64,000 bases of DNA, taken from the NCBI GenBank assembly GCA_963784575.1, contig CAWARU010000002.1:1-64000 (forward strand). The letters are read 5' to 3'. Below are positions 44,616-56,400 of the stretch, one piece after another (the stretch's first letter is position 1; each line of letters starts with the position of its first letter). Both the position numbers and the translations under genes were made by a program. The notes below the pieces were generated by a model. That model had not been told where the DNA came from and made no database searches. It saw only the letters and a program-made list of their open reading frames with translations. The stretch comes from CAWARU01 sp963784575. GTDB taxonomy: Bacteria > Pseudomonadota > Gammaproteobacteria > UBA6186 > Azoamicaceae.

Positions 44616-47600
44616 TTACGAAAATACACGCTTTAGAACTTGAGAATCTTTATTCTTGTTTTGCATTTCCTCTTCTTCTTCAATCTGCATAAAGTCAGCA
44701 ATTGTATTCATATCCCCTTCTAGTGATTCATTGTCATCCCTTAGGAAATCATACTGCACAGGAGAATGAAGATCGTCTGGTGAAGCATTGGAACTGCTAA
44801 GGGATGAGGGAAACACTTCCGGCTGCAAAATAGAAGCGATATCAGCGCTGCTATAAATGTTTTTTAATGCCAGTCGAAGTTTTTTGAGAGAAGGCTGATT
44901 TGCAGCATTTTCAGGAAGAGATTCAGTTTCTTCGAGAGTCGATTTTTGGGCAGAAAATAACAAAGTTGTGCTACGAAGCAAGTCTTGTTTAGTGATTGAT
45001 TCTTTCTCATAATCTTGCGCCAAAACATGGAAATTAACCAAATTTAGGTGGAATGAACGATAATTTTCTAAATAAGGCGAAAAGAAATTCCCATTTGAAG
45101 GAAAGCTTGTCAGTGCCGCACTGTTATAAGAAAGTGTTTTAAAGTAGTTTATGAAATATTTCTGAAAATGATATTCCTGGAGCAGAGCTCGTTCCACTGC
45201 ATTCCTAATTGCTTTACTATTAAACGCGCGCTTTACCATTGCCATTAGATTGGGATTTTGTATATTATCTACAATCACGGTCTCGAAAGTCAAACCTCGT
45301 GCACCCGGAAACAGATCTATGAGCTGCATGATATCCCAGAGAATTTCAAATGATAAAGATTTAGGAGCAATACAAGTCATTAATTTGAATACAAAGCGAT
45401 CCACATAAGGTTGCAGTTTATTCAATATGATGGCCTTTTTATATTCTTTCATCAGTATTTCCGATCGCACTGCATCCTGTTCATCCCAATTTTTCTGATA
45501 ATTGACATGACCTTTAGTACCTTGTAAGGATATTTTCAAAAGCTCAAGTGTTTCTCGGAGAGATAGGATATCTAGCGTAATGATATCAAGTGGGGTTCGG
45601 CCATTCTGATTTCGGCAAAATAAGGGATAGAGCGATATCTCATGTTCTCTGAGCTTTAAATGAGTGATCTCAACATCCTTATCAAGCTTTAACTTCTTGG
45701 AAAATGAGTAGGAAATTTTAGGCAGGAAACTACTCGATAGTATTTGTCTAAGGGTCTGATTATCTTTGTGCTTGCAAACAAGATGAATTAAAGGATTTCC
45801 CTCTGCATCTCTCTGCAGCGGGTGTGCGAATTTGAAATCTCTGGCACCCTTTATGCATTCGAATGCATGAGCAGCCTTGAAGAAAATTTCGCCGAGTACT
45901 GAATCAAAATCACTGTCTTCGATGGAAGCATCATCATCACTAAATTCTTGGTAATTTTTTAAAAACCTTTTAGTAAAGACTTTAGTTGAAATATCACCAT
46001 TTTTACTATTCTTTATGATTCTCAAGTCAAGTGGGATTCCTGAACTGATGAAGGTGATTGCAAACTTGTTTTTAGGATTGTCGTGTTTAATCAACAAGTT
46101 GAACAGTTCTGAGATGAACTTGGTTTTCTTCTGCGAGACTTTATCTGCAGCGGCCATTTTCATAGAATGCAATTCTTTTGCTGCAACCAATTCTAATATT
46201 AATATCAAAGATCTGGTCCAAGACATTGGTGGATAATCATCCTTCAAGCTGCCTTCTTCGTATTCTTTGAGCTTTTCCAAGTCGTCTTTAATCTTTTCCA
46301 ATGCCTCAAAAATCAAGTCCAGAATGATCCGGGAGAATATGGATGATAGGTGGAGCTCTATCAAACCGCCTTGAAAAAGCGTCAATTCGAATAAATCCCA
46401 AGCTGAATATCGAATTGCAATATGCAATTTTTCTATATTATTTTCTGCAAGTCTTAAGCCCTCAGTTATATCATATTTTAGTTTTTGAATAGAATCCAAA
46501 GAAAGAGGACTATGACGAGAACTTTTCGATGCACTCTGTGTGGGTTTAAAGTCTGAATTAGAATTTTTGCCATTTCTCCTGCGAGGTAAAGAAATTTTGT
46601 TTTTAGACCGGGCACTTATGTCTATTTTTCTCTTAGCGGCAAAAACTTCAAATACTTTTGCTGGGTTCTCTCCTTTTCGAAGTTTGAAAAGACGACTTGA
46701 TCTGTTTTGTTCCTGTTCGCAAAGCTCCAAAATTTCATCGAAATCACACAAAAGCTGGTGAGAAAAGTCCATCCAGCGCTTTTTCTCAGAATTTGCCTTT
46801 TCGGAAATTGTTTTGAGTTCTTCAATACTTCTTGACCTAAAGTCGCCAAACTTAATCATTTTGTTTGAGTTATCTTTATCTAATAAAAATATATCTTGCT
46901 TTATTCCTTCAAAAAATGACGCCAATTTTTCTTTTCGAACTGCGAGTGTTGGATATGAGAGACCAATTTTACTTGCATATTCTATCATTTGCTGGATTGC
47001 TTGATGGGTTTCATTTTGTACTCTGAATACCGCACGGTAAATCTGCCGACTATTCAAAGCACCAATTTTTTGGTCCTCAGGATTCACATAATCCAAACCT
47101 CGTGACAATATCGATTGTCCAGGAATAGTATTAGCAAAGCGATTCCCCGGGACGTAGTCCAGGAAAAGGACCCAGAAAATTTGCAATTTTCCAGAAAATA
47201 ATATCGCGAGAAGTACCTGTTAAGTTGAAGAGAAAATGCTGAAGAAGCTTAAAAATAAATCGATCGAGGTGGGGTTGAATTACATTCATGAGGAGGTTTC
47301 TGATCTTGTATTGTTGCTTGAGCTCGAGTTCAAGTTCTACCAAATCAGGACTAGGATTAGGATCGGGATTGGATTTTTTTCTTTTTATTGTTGATTTTGG
47401 CTCTTTTTTATGAGCTTTTGATTTTGGTTGCTTTATACTTGTGCTAAGCTTTAGAGCTGAAATTTCATTTTCAAGTCTTGTAATATTGAGAGCGACGATG
47501 TCTAATGCAGTTTCGTTTCTGGCATTAACCTGAACCAAGATTGGCGGATAGGAGGTATACAACTCAGTACTTGATTGAAAACGAAATAATGTTTTAATTA

Positions 47601-48705
47601 CTTCATCTACTGGTTGTTCGGTATGGTTATGATCCCACCTACATTCCAGATGAATAAGGGGCAATAATTGTTCTATAAAAGCAATATTTCCACCTTGACA
47701 AGCGAGATGCAACAGAGAATTGCTGTTGGTATCTTTTAAAGTATGTAAAGCTTCAAATAGGTTCCTCAGCAAAGGATTCGTAAGTTCAGATTCTTCGAAC
47801 AGTATTTTTTTGATTTGTGCTTTATTCTTTCGTGTTGCTTTATGTGCTGCAAAAAGAAAAAAATCTTTAATTTCCGCCAGATATGCAAAACTGCTAGCTC
47901 TTTTTTTAGTAAAATTGAAAAGATGGTCATAAAATTGCAGCGAATGTTCTGATCCATTATGGCTGTAATCGATACTTAAGGGAAAATATGTTCCGATCAA
48001 CTTCCGAAAAGCTAATGAAGATTCCTTTTGTAGGTCTGTGGCAGCTTGACGCACGAGATAGACTAATGTAGGATCCCACTCATTTATATCTAGCTTTCCT
48101 AAGGTTCTCAACCCTTCATGACTTTGCAATAATAGCGAAATGATATCAAGCATTGTATTAGATCGAAAAAAATAAGTGTCTTCTCCAGATTTTTTGAAAG
48201 ATTCTAAAGCCAGACTGAGTAAAGTTTTGTCTTTGTGGGGACCCTCTGTTGGACTTCTGTGCGGTGCTTTTACTTTTTTGCACAAGAGCAATGCCATCAG
48301 CAAGATCCAATTGTGTTGCTTCGCTGCGGCAAAACAAGGAGTCATGCCACTATTATCTGCTTCATTCACATCAGCGCCTTTATTGATGAGATTTAAAGCG
48401 ATGTAATGAACAAATGAAAATTTCTTGCTTGCCAAATAGATTAATGGCGTCATACCAGTTTCGGTTTTTTGATTGACGATGGCTTTGGTTAAGAAAGCAT
48501 CTGCCTCAAATTTTTTAACAAGTTCCAATTGCTTGGTATAATATTTAAAATGATGATGTGGATCATAATAAGGCAGACGGTAATAAACCAAGCAGGTTTC
48601 ACCAGAAAAATGAGGCTCTGGCAGTTGGCTTAAGGCATGGCAAATTTCATCAATCGCCTTGAATGCATACATGTCTTGATTCATTTGGCTTTGTGATACA
48701 GACAT
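44616..48705 (-). CDS. Large ankyrin protein with duplicated module, frameshifted
   Basis: Two open frames (47131-48705 and 44616-47186) join at a C4 run (47145-47148 on the plus strand). Removing one base reads GPFPGLRPGNRFANTIPGQS without loss, giving about 1362 residues. The N-terminal part has ankyrin repeats (GMTPLIYLASKK, INKGADVNEADNSGMTPCFA, NSLLHLACQGGNIAFIEQLL). After each repeat block comes the same kind of segment: QPHLDRFIFKLL...FPGLRPG in the first half and QPYVDRFVFKLM...FPGARGL in the second. This indicates an internal duplication and supports a single gene. The middle is helical and Lys/Arg-rich (SLPRRRNGKNSNSD). No signal peptide. Likely host-directed. Confidence 0.78.
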
Positions 48706-48944
48706 CTTTAATTCCTATTCTTTAAAAAATTATAAAATTTTCTGATAAAGCTAACTCAATATATAGTTAAAATTTTCATACCTTTGTAAGTTATGCGAAC
48801 AACATCTTTGGTGTAATTATATCACGTTCTGCTTTTCAAATGTAGTTTGTTTCTGGCAAATTCCGCGGAATTTTTATGATTTCATAAAAATAGATTGAAA
48901 AAATCAGGAAATTACTATTTAATGGCTATTAATAGGTACTCACT

Positions 48945-50048
48945 ATGATTCAGGAAGCAGAGATCATTCAGCAATTGAGTGATTTCAGGCAAAAAAAAAT
49001 GGACTCATTTAGATCTGAAATAGATCGTGAAGTATTTATGTCCCAAATCGCATCCTTGCTTATGGCAAGTGACAAAATTACCAATCCAAGTGAGGAACTG
49101 CTAAAATCTCAAGCGGATTCAGAATTTTGGTTCGGGACAATTCATTCGAAGCAAGGAAACAGAGATCAGGCAATCAACCATTTAAAGCGAGCGCTCAAAA
49201 TTAGAATCCAATTATTTGGAGAATTAAATTCTATCGTAGCCACAACTTTCAATAAACTTGGTATTGTCTATAGAGGAGCCAAGGAACTCAAATTAGCCAT
49301 GGAATCACATCAGAAGGCACTTCAAATCAGAGAAAAAGTATGTAAATCTTCCACGGATGCCAGCATAGCAGAAAGTCTTGTCAATCTTGGGATTGTTTTG
49401 CTCGATTTTGAACTGGAAGATAAAGAAAAAGCAACAGATAAAGAATTGGGTAAAGAAGCAGGTAAAATTGATAAGTCCATAGAATATCTTGAGCGTGCAC
49501 TGAAAATTTATGAAGAAATCTGTGATAAGCCGCATCGGAGTCTTGGGATTTGCCTCAATAACCTAGGTATTGCTTATCAGAAAAATAAAGAGGTAAAAAA
49601 AGCTGTGGAATTCTATGAGAGAGCAATCAACATTAAAGAAAAAGTACATGGTATCAATAGTCTCTCAGTGGCGATAACACTGGAAAATTTGGCGCAATGC
49701 TTGGAAATATCAGAGGATGTTAAACAAAGCGCTGAATGTCTTGAAAGATCCTTTGCAATCAAAGCTGAAATTTACGAGGAAGGAAGTCCTGAATTAGAAC
49801 AGTGTTCGAAATCATTGGCATATTATCGAAGTATTTTGGCAGCCTCATCTGCTCATAAAAATCTTATCTCGATGAATACCCCCTCCTCTGCTGGCAAAAC
49901 ACTGTTTATTCGAGTTGGGTCGCTTGATGATGAGCAACAGCAGTTAGAAACAAAGGGTACAGGTACGCACACTGTGACAAGTACACAAAAGCGGCAAGCC
50001 AAATGTCCCAAATTTTCTTGTTCAAAATCCTCATGCGTAATACTCTGA
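48945..50048 (+). CDS. TPR protein ending in a CaaX prenylation box, candidate effector
   Basis: The 367-residue protein contains kinesin-light-chain-type TPR repeats between about residues 60 and 290 (SKQGNRDQAINHLKRALKIR, NNLGIAYQKNKEVKKAVEFY). The C terminus is CPKFSCSKSSCVIL, that is a CaaX box with Cys364, Val, Ile and Leu367, and two further cysteines at 354 and 359. In eukaryotes CaaX with final Leu is usually geranylgeranylated, and nearby cysteines may be palmitoylated. Bacteria have no such prenyltransferase, so the box makes sense only if the protein enters a host cell. Legionella effectors that use host prenylation are established. Confidence 0.85.
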   Translation: MIQEAEIIQQLSDFRQKKMDSFRSEIDREVFMSQIASLLMASDKITNPSEELLKSQADSEFWFGTIHSKQGNRDQAINHLKRALKIRIQLFGELNSIVATTFNKLGIVYRGAKELKLAMESHQKALQIREKVCKSSTDASIAESLVNLGIVLLDFELEDKEKATDKELGKEAGKIDKSIEYLERALKIYEEICDKPHRSLGICLNNLGIAYQKNKEVKKAVEFYERAINIKEKVHGINSLSVAITLENLAQCLEISEDVKQSAECLERSFAIKAEIYEEGSPELEQCSKSLAYYRSILAASSAHKNLISMNTPSSAGKTLFIRVGSLDDEQQQLETKGTGTHTVTSTQKRQAKCPKFSCSKSSCVIL

Positions 50049-50058
50049 CCAAGGTCTT

Positions 50059-53000
50059 TTATCTAAATTTTTTAACTTTAATATCCTTTGCATTTTGAGG
50101 CAATGTTTCTATTTCTTGACTATCTGGTTCTTGCTCATTTTCTTTGTCTTTACCTGGTACTCGTTCTGGCATTTTCTGCTGCAAACCTAAGCTTTCTTTC
50201 AGAGGCGATGCGGGAACTGATCCTGTAAACTTGAGTTTTGTTTGTGCGATTTTTAATTTAAGCTGTAATAGGCATTCATTTGCGCCTTCTGCTTTCCGCT
50301 CGGCTGCCTCAGTGTAGAGGGTTTCGGCCAATGATAAATCCTGTTCAATGCCGATGCCATTTTCATAGCAACGCGCTAAATTACAGAGCGCATCTAGGCA
50401 TCCTTTATGGGCTGCACTTTCATAATGTGCAATGGCTTTATGAAGATTTTTTTCAAGAATAATGTGACCCTCCTCTTTAATACCTTCCTCATAAAATGCC
50501 CCTAAATTATTTTCCGAATTTGAATAGCCGAGAGCTGCTGCTCTATGATAGAACTCAAATGATTTTCGAATATCTTTAGCAACACCTGTGCCCTCTTCAT
50601 AGCTGACTGCTACATTATGCATGGCTTTTGCATGTCCATGCAGCGCTGAACTGTGATAGAGTTTGAAGGATTTATCTAAATCTATGGCGACATGAATCCC
50701 TTTTTTATAACACCAGGCAAGATAAAATTGTGCTTCAGGTTGACCTTTCTCTGCAGCTAATTCCAAGCATGTAATGGCAAGTGCTTCATTTTTTGGGGTC
50801 CCAAATCCATATAAATAGCAACGACCGAGATAGGCTGTCGCATTTGCATTGGGTGGTACCCCGTTTGCAAAACGATAGAAAATATCGAATGCAGCTTTCT
50901 CGTCTTTTTCAAATCCAATGCCATACAACTTACAGAAGCCCATTAAAACTTCTGCATCATTATTTTCTGTCGCTGCAGCCATTTTGAGATGAGCAACAGC
51001 AAGTTTGGGATCATGTGCAAATCCCATTTTACTTAGAATACAGTACCCAAGATTAAACTGAACCTCTGAAGCTTCAGTTGGACCAAACTTTTTCCAATCA
51101 AAAATAGCGATTGCAGGCCACTCATCGCCTAGTGATAGGCCAATTTCTGATTCAGAGTCAAGAATAGGTTTTGGAGGTTCTGGAATGGCATTGAATAAGT
51201 CCTGCAAGGTAATACCTTGATAGAGAGCAAGCAAGGGAGATTCGTGAGACTCTGTAGGACTTATCTGGAGCAGTTCTTTGGCAATCGCCCTATCCTCTTT
51301 GATTCCCTGACCGAGCATAAGGCACCATCCAAGATTTCGCTTTGCTATAGCGAGATCGGCTCTGGCAGCTTCATCGAAAAAGCATATGGCAAATTCAGAA
51401 TCTTTTTTAACTCCGATACCATTCAAATAACACCAACCGAGATTATTGAAGGCGTTCACATCGCCATATCTTGCAGCAGATTTAAAATGCTTGAAACCTT
51501 CCTGGTACTGTTGGAATGTACCTAGTCCCATCATATAGCAGACGCCTAATGCATTTAAGGCAACTGCTAACTTTTCATTTGCACTCAGTTGTAAATGCTT
51601 AAAGGCTAAATTTGGATTTTTATCTGTGCCAATACCGAATAAATAATAGAGTCCTATGAGATAGAGACTAGTAGAATAGTAAGATTTTGCAGTTGCCTTA
51701 ATACATTTTTTTAAGAGATCAAAAGAAGATTTTAGATTTTGCTGGACGCCAGTACCTCGGAGATAGCAAAGTGCCAATAATAAATAGGTATCTTGAATCT
51801 CATTTTTTTCAGCGAGTACAATCAGTTCATTCGCTCTTTTCATGTTTTTTGGAATAAGTTCTTTCCCCTTCAGATAGATAGGGATGAGAGCGATGATGGC
51901 TGCACTCAATATTATGGAATTTACCGCGTCTGTTTCAGCTCGATGTAGGACTTTTTCCAAGAGTTCGACATATTTTTGAAGATCGCGCTCCACAATTCCA
52001 CCCTTTTCATAAATAAAGGCTAAGGTGAGCTGTGCTTCTGGCGATGAGTCTTGCAATGTCAATAAAATTTCAAAAGCTTTCTTTTCATCTTTAGGCAGTC
52101 CAAACCCTTTCTTATAGCATTTAGACAATTGATACTTTCCTTCGTCTCGTAATTCTGCTGCTCTTTTGATGAATTTCAAGGCATATTGTTGTTCGGCCTC
52201 AGTCGTTTCTCTTGCAAATAGGCATTCACTGTACAAAATGACGGCTTCAAAGCAATCCAATTCAAGAGCTCGCTTAAAACAATATTCCGCTTGGATTTTG
52301 TCTTCTGCAACCCCTTGGCCTGAATGGAAACAAATACCAAGTCCATGCCAAGCCAGTTCGGAATTAAATTGCACAGCTTTGCTAAAATATTTAAAAGCTC
52401 GTTTAGGATCCCTAGGATATTTTGGGGCAAAGCGTCCTTGAAAATAGAAATTTCCTAAAAAAACCAAAGCTTTTGGCTCTGGATGTTCTTCATTCTGTGC
52501 AAGTTCTTCAAGCATTGCCAAACTTGCTGGAATGTTTTGTTCAATACCTATGCCGTTCAGTAAACATCTTGCCTGCTCAGTTCTTGCGGCAAGACAACCT
52601 TTGTCTGCTGATAATTTATATAATTTATAAGCTTTAACGGGATCCGGATCAACACCTCGACCATGCTCATAGGCATCAGCAAGACTCGCAAATGCAGGAA
52701 CGCAATTATCTTTGATTGCCAGATCTTGAAACATTTTAAAAGCGCGACTTTGATCTTTCGGAACACCCAGTCCTGTGAGGTAGCAATTGGCCAACATCAT
52801 TTTCGAAGTAAGATCTTTGTCCGAAACTTTTGATAAGTACTCTACCGCCTTTTCAAAATCCAGTGGAAATCCATTGCTGCCATAGTGATAGTAATGCGCA
52901 ATTAATCTTTGTGCTTCAAAAAATCCATTGGATGCAGATTTCAGTATATAGTCTTTGAAGATCATTTGGGTGTTTGGTTCAGAGAGTGCAGTGCTATGAT

Positions 53001-53232
53001 TTTTTGCAATCATTGCAACATGAAATTGTGCCCAAGCATCACCCAGATCCGCTACTATTTTATAGAATTTATAGGCTTTACGGGTCTTTTTTGCAATCCC
53101 ATCTCCGGTAAGAAAAGAATCTGCAATGATTTTGATATAGTGAATATCCTGCGTCGTTAATGGTTCTTTTTTATTGATTTTTTCAGTCATTTTATGAATC
53201 ATTAATTTTAGGACGCGCTCTTTTGGTATCAT
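50059..53232 (-). CDS. Long Sel1-repeat solenoid protein
   Basis: The protein of about 1057 residues is almost entirely Sel1-like repeats from residue 30 to about 1000, with repeated YKIVADLGDAWAQFHVAMIA, YKLSADKGCLAARTEQARCL and LGWCYLNGIGVKKDSEFA-type units, more than twenty in all. A break with little repeat character occurs near residues 690-730. The last 60 residues are charged and disordered (RVPGKDKENEQEPD). I chose the methionine at 53232, which has GGAG upstream, over 53244. No signal peptide. Such long solenoids scaffold protein complexes; the partner is unknown. Confidence 0.85.
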   Translation of the reverse strand: MIPKERVLKLMIHKMTEKINKKEPLTTQDIHYIKIIADSFLTGDGIAKKTRKAYKFYKIVADLGDAWAQFHVAMIAKNHSTALSEPNTQMIFKDYILKSASNGFFEAQRLIAHYYHYGSNGFPLDFEKAVEYLSKVSDKDLTSKMMLANCYLTGLGVPKDQSRAFKMFQDLAIKDNCVPAFASLADAYEHGRGVDPDPVKAYKLYKLSADKGCLAARTEQARCLLNGIGIEQNIPASLAMLEELAQNEEHPEPKALVFLGNFYFQGRFAPKYPRDPKRAFKYFSKAVQFNSELAWHGLGICFHSGQGVAEDKIQAEYCFKRALELDCFEAVILYSECLFARETTEAEQQYALKFIKRAAELRDEGKYQLSKCYKKGFGLPKDEKKAFEILLTLQDSSPEAQLTLAFIYEKGGIVERDLQKYVELLEKVLHRAETDAVNSIILSAAIIALIPIYLKGKELIPKNMKRANELIVLAEKNEIQDTYLLLALCYLRGTGVQQNLKSSFDLLKKCIKATAKSYYSTSLYLIGLYYLFGIGTDKNPNLAFKHLQLSANEKLAVALNALGVCYMMGLGTFQQYQEGFKHFKSAARYGDVNAFNNLGWCYLNGIGVKKDSEFAICFFDEAARADLAIAKRNLGWCLMLGQGIKEDRAIAKELLQISPTESHESPLLALYQGITLQDLFNAIPEPPKPILDSESEIGLSLGDEWPAIAIFDWKKFGPTEASEVQFNLGYCILSKMGFAHDPKLAVAHLKMAAATENNDAEVLMGFCKLYGIGFEKDEKAAFDIFYRFANGVPPNANATAYLGRCYLYGFGTPKNEALAITCLELAAEKGQPEAQFYLAWCYKKGIHVAIDLDKSFKLYHSSALHGHAKAMHNVAVSYEEGTGVAKDIRKSFEFYHRAAALGYSNSENNLGAFYEEGIKEEGHIILEKNLHKAIAHYESAAHKGCLDALCNLARCYENGIGIEQDLSLAETLYTEAAERKAEGANECLLQLKLKIAQTKLKFTGSVPASPLKESLGLQQKMPERVPGKDKENEQEPDSQEIETLPQNAKDIKVKKFR

Positions 53233-53405
53233 GCAAAACTCCAAGACAAATTCAAAAATTAGTTTAACAACTTTCTTTTTTGAGTATTAAAATACTTTAA
53301 ATGAGAGAATTCATTACTATATCATATACATAAGAAAAAAAGAGGATCATCTAATACCTCATTTGATATTTTCAGATGAGGTATTAGAGATTTCTTGCAT
53401 GATGA

Positions 53406-56400
53406 TTATACAAATTTCTTCGCTTTGCCGCTCGGCCCAGACTCTACATCCATTCTTTCCTTGACTATCTGTGCAATGCGCGATTTTAATCCAGCCCCTA
53501 TCTGTAGATCTGCTACGATATCCGGTAAAGTCATACCTTGCTTGTTCTTGAGGGTGATATCCAAATCCTCACGCTTTAAGAGAGTGGTAACACAATCCAG
53601 CCAACGATTGATGATCTGTCGCTTCGTCTCCCGAGACATATTTGGAAGATTATTGATATCCTCAACCATGAATAAGAATTGCATAAAAGCAGTTTCACCT
53701 AATTTATTAACAAGGTTTGGATTAATGGCCGGGTTTTGCAAAATTGGCAGCCATTCCTGCATTCTCTCCAAGTTTTTATAATCCCGCAACAGAAGATGGA
53801 GAACGCTGTCACCCGAAGTTTGGTTTTGAAGTTTTGGATCAGCGCCAAGTTTCAGTAATAATGCAAAAATAGAATAATTTTGGCTTTCTATCGCCGAGAG
53901 AATAAGAGGTGATCTAGAAACACCAGATGAAACGTTGTATCCTAAGACCTCAGCTTTCAATTTCTGATCGGATATTTGTGCAAATTTTAGGAACACCGGC
54001 ATTAAGATATCGGATTGTGCAGCATCCAAGGAACAAGCGTTTCTTAGGGTATCACCCCAGCCTGTGGTATTCGTATTCTGAGGGAAAACTTCCGGAGCCG
54101 TGCAGAGAAGTGCTACAATTTCACGCTGTTTTGCCACGATTTCAGGCCTTGGGTTCTCGAGGACCGTGCTGGTAGACCAGGTGATTGGACCTTCTAGGGC
54201 CATGGCAGATTTCTGCAATAAACCAAGTATTCTTACTCTAGATTGTTCCTCAGGCATAAGCTTTATTTGCTGCAGTATTTGTTTCACAAATTCAGGGTTG
54301 CTGAATTCGATAGCCTGTTGCAGCAATTCTCGCCATGCCTTAAAATCAAGCCCTGAAGTATCGAGTGCAAACTGTGGATCTTTAGAAAATTGCTGATAGA
54401 TCTTGAGTTTGCCCTGCTGAACATAGTCTGGATCCTTCAAACTTGGTATGGTAACACTGATCCATTTCTTGACTCTGTCCTTAACAACCGCACCAGGTTC
54501 TAACACAACACTGATTTGGTCGGGATGGAGAGAACGAATAGTGGTGAGCAGCACATTCATCCCTTCAAAATCTCCGTCTAACAAGCTGCGTTGGAACAAT
54601 TCTTTGAATGATTCCAAAATCTCTGAAGTAAGAGGATCTTTAGCACGACACATTTTAGCAAAATAATTACAAAGTTGCTTCAATGCCTGCAGGTTTCGTG
54701 TTTTTTGAGATTCCTTTATGATCTTTAGCAGCGTGTTTTGAATAAAGGCTTGCTTTCCTTCTGATTCGGATTTTACAGAGATCATGATTCGCATCATGAG
54801 CTCTGAAAATGTTTTTTCATCCTTAAGGTTAACAAGCTTGTGTAACAGCAAGTCCCAAGCATCATCATCTTTATAAGGGTATGTTGCTGGCTTATCAAAG
54901 ATAATACTGATCAAGGGTACATTTTGAGTTTGAATAGCAGCCTCTAGTGCCGTATTTCCTGCTTCATCTCTTTGTTTCAGATCGATATCTGGATCGCTTA
55001 GGAGTTTGCGGGCATAATCCGTTTTATCGTTTGCAATAGCTTGCAAGAGCAGCATCGTCTTGAATTCTTTCTGCAATTCCTTCGAGAAACTTGCTATTTT
55101 TTGCAGCCATTTTGTGATGAGATCCAAGGAATCCGTCCTGAAAGCAGCCCCAAACAAGAGATTCCAAGCATGGGTATCGGTTGTAGGCGGCAAAAAGCGA
55201 TCATCGCTCATGAGACCCTGTAAGGTTTTATGTTTTTTCTCCACTGCAATCAACAGTGGAAATCTGCCTTCTGAATCCAATGCCAATGGGTTAATTTCAG
55301 CAAACTGCATCAAGGTATTGAAGGCTGCGCTATCTGCGTTTTTCACGGCATACCCAAGCAATGTATAACCTTCACTCGTCCTTGCATTGATTATATTGCT
55401 ACGCTCTTTTTCATTTTTGACACCATGGATATTATCTAAAGCAGTTTTTAAGGCGCCAAGATTAAAGCTTTGCAGAGCATGCAAAGCACCATTTAGCAAA
55501 TAAGCCTGAGAAAACGATTTAAGAAGAGGTTTAATGGCTTTTTGCTTGCCGGGATGCTGCGGTAATATGCGTGTTTCTAGGTAATCTATTTTCGCTTTAT
55601 TGTTTTCCTGCATCCATTGATACCTGGCGGAGGTATCTGAGAGAGCATCTAAATCTGCATTAAAGTAGCAAATTTGTTCCTTTACCCTATAGAATTCAGG
55701 GTTGCTCGGCAATTCCGCTGTGGTACTCGCAAAAATTGTATCGTGAGGACTCACGACCCAATACTGAGACTGTCTGCGATCCTCATAGCCTGCACCAGTT
55801 TGGATTGCATTTGAAAATTCCACTGCCTCTTCCTGTGTGATGATCATGGCAGAAAGTTTGCCGCTTTCATCTTGAGTTAAGAGATAGAAGTTCACTGGCT
55901 TCACAAAGGCATCGAGTTTTTCTTTTTGAGTTTCATGAGAATTCATGAAGTTTTCAGAAACCAATATATTTTCATCAAATTTAAAGGGTAAGTTAGCTTT
56001 TGGATCGGTACTTTCAAGCATTTTATTTAGGGTGGTCACCTGCACGCTAGAATTCATCGCATGTTTTAACCGCGACATATGACTTATACCCCAGGGCTTA
56101 TAGTGTATCGCCTTTAAATGCGCTTCGGAAAGGCTTGTGATCTGCAAGAGCTCTTTCATTTTTTCCTTTTCTTTCTCTTTTTCCTTCTCTTTTTGAACTT
56201 CTACAGTCGCACCTGCCGTGTATTGCCCTCTGGCTTTGACAGTTTCCTTACAACAGGCAATGGCACGGTCTGCCACGTCTTTCAGCGATTTACGGATGTT
56301 GAGTTCTTGATCAGCTGAGGGTGTCATCGGTTTTGGTGAACCGCCTAAGATACGTTTCCAGGTATCTAAATAATGGGTAATCAGGCCCTCGAATGCCTTG

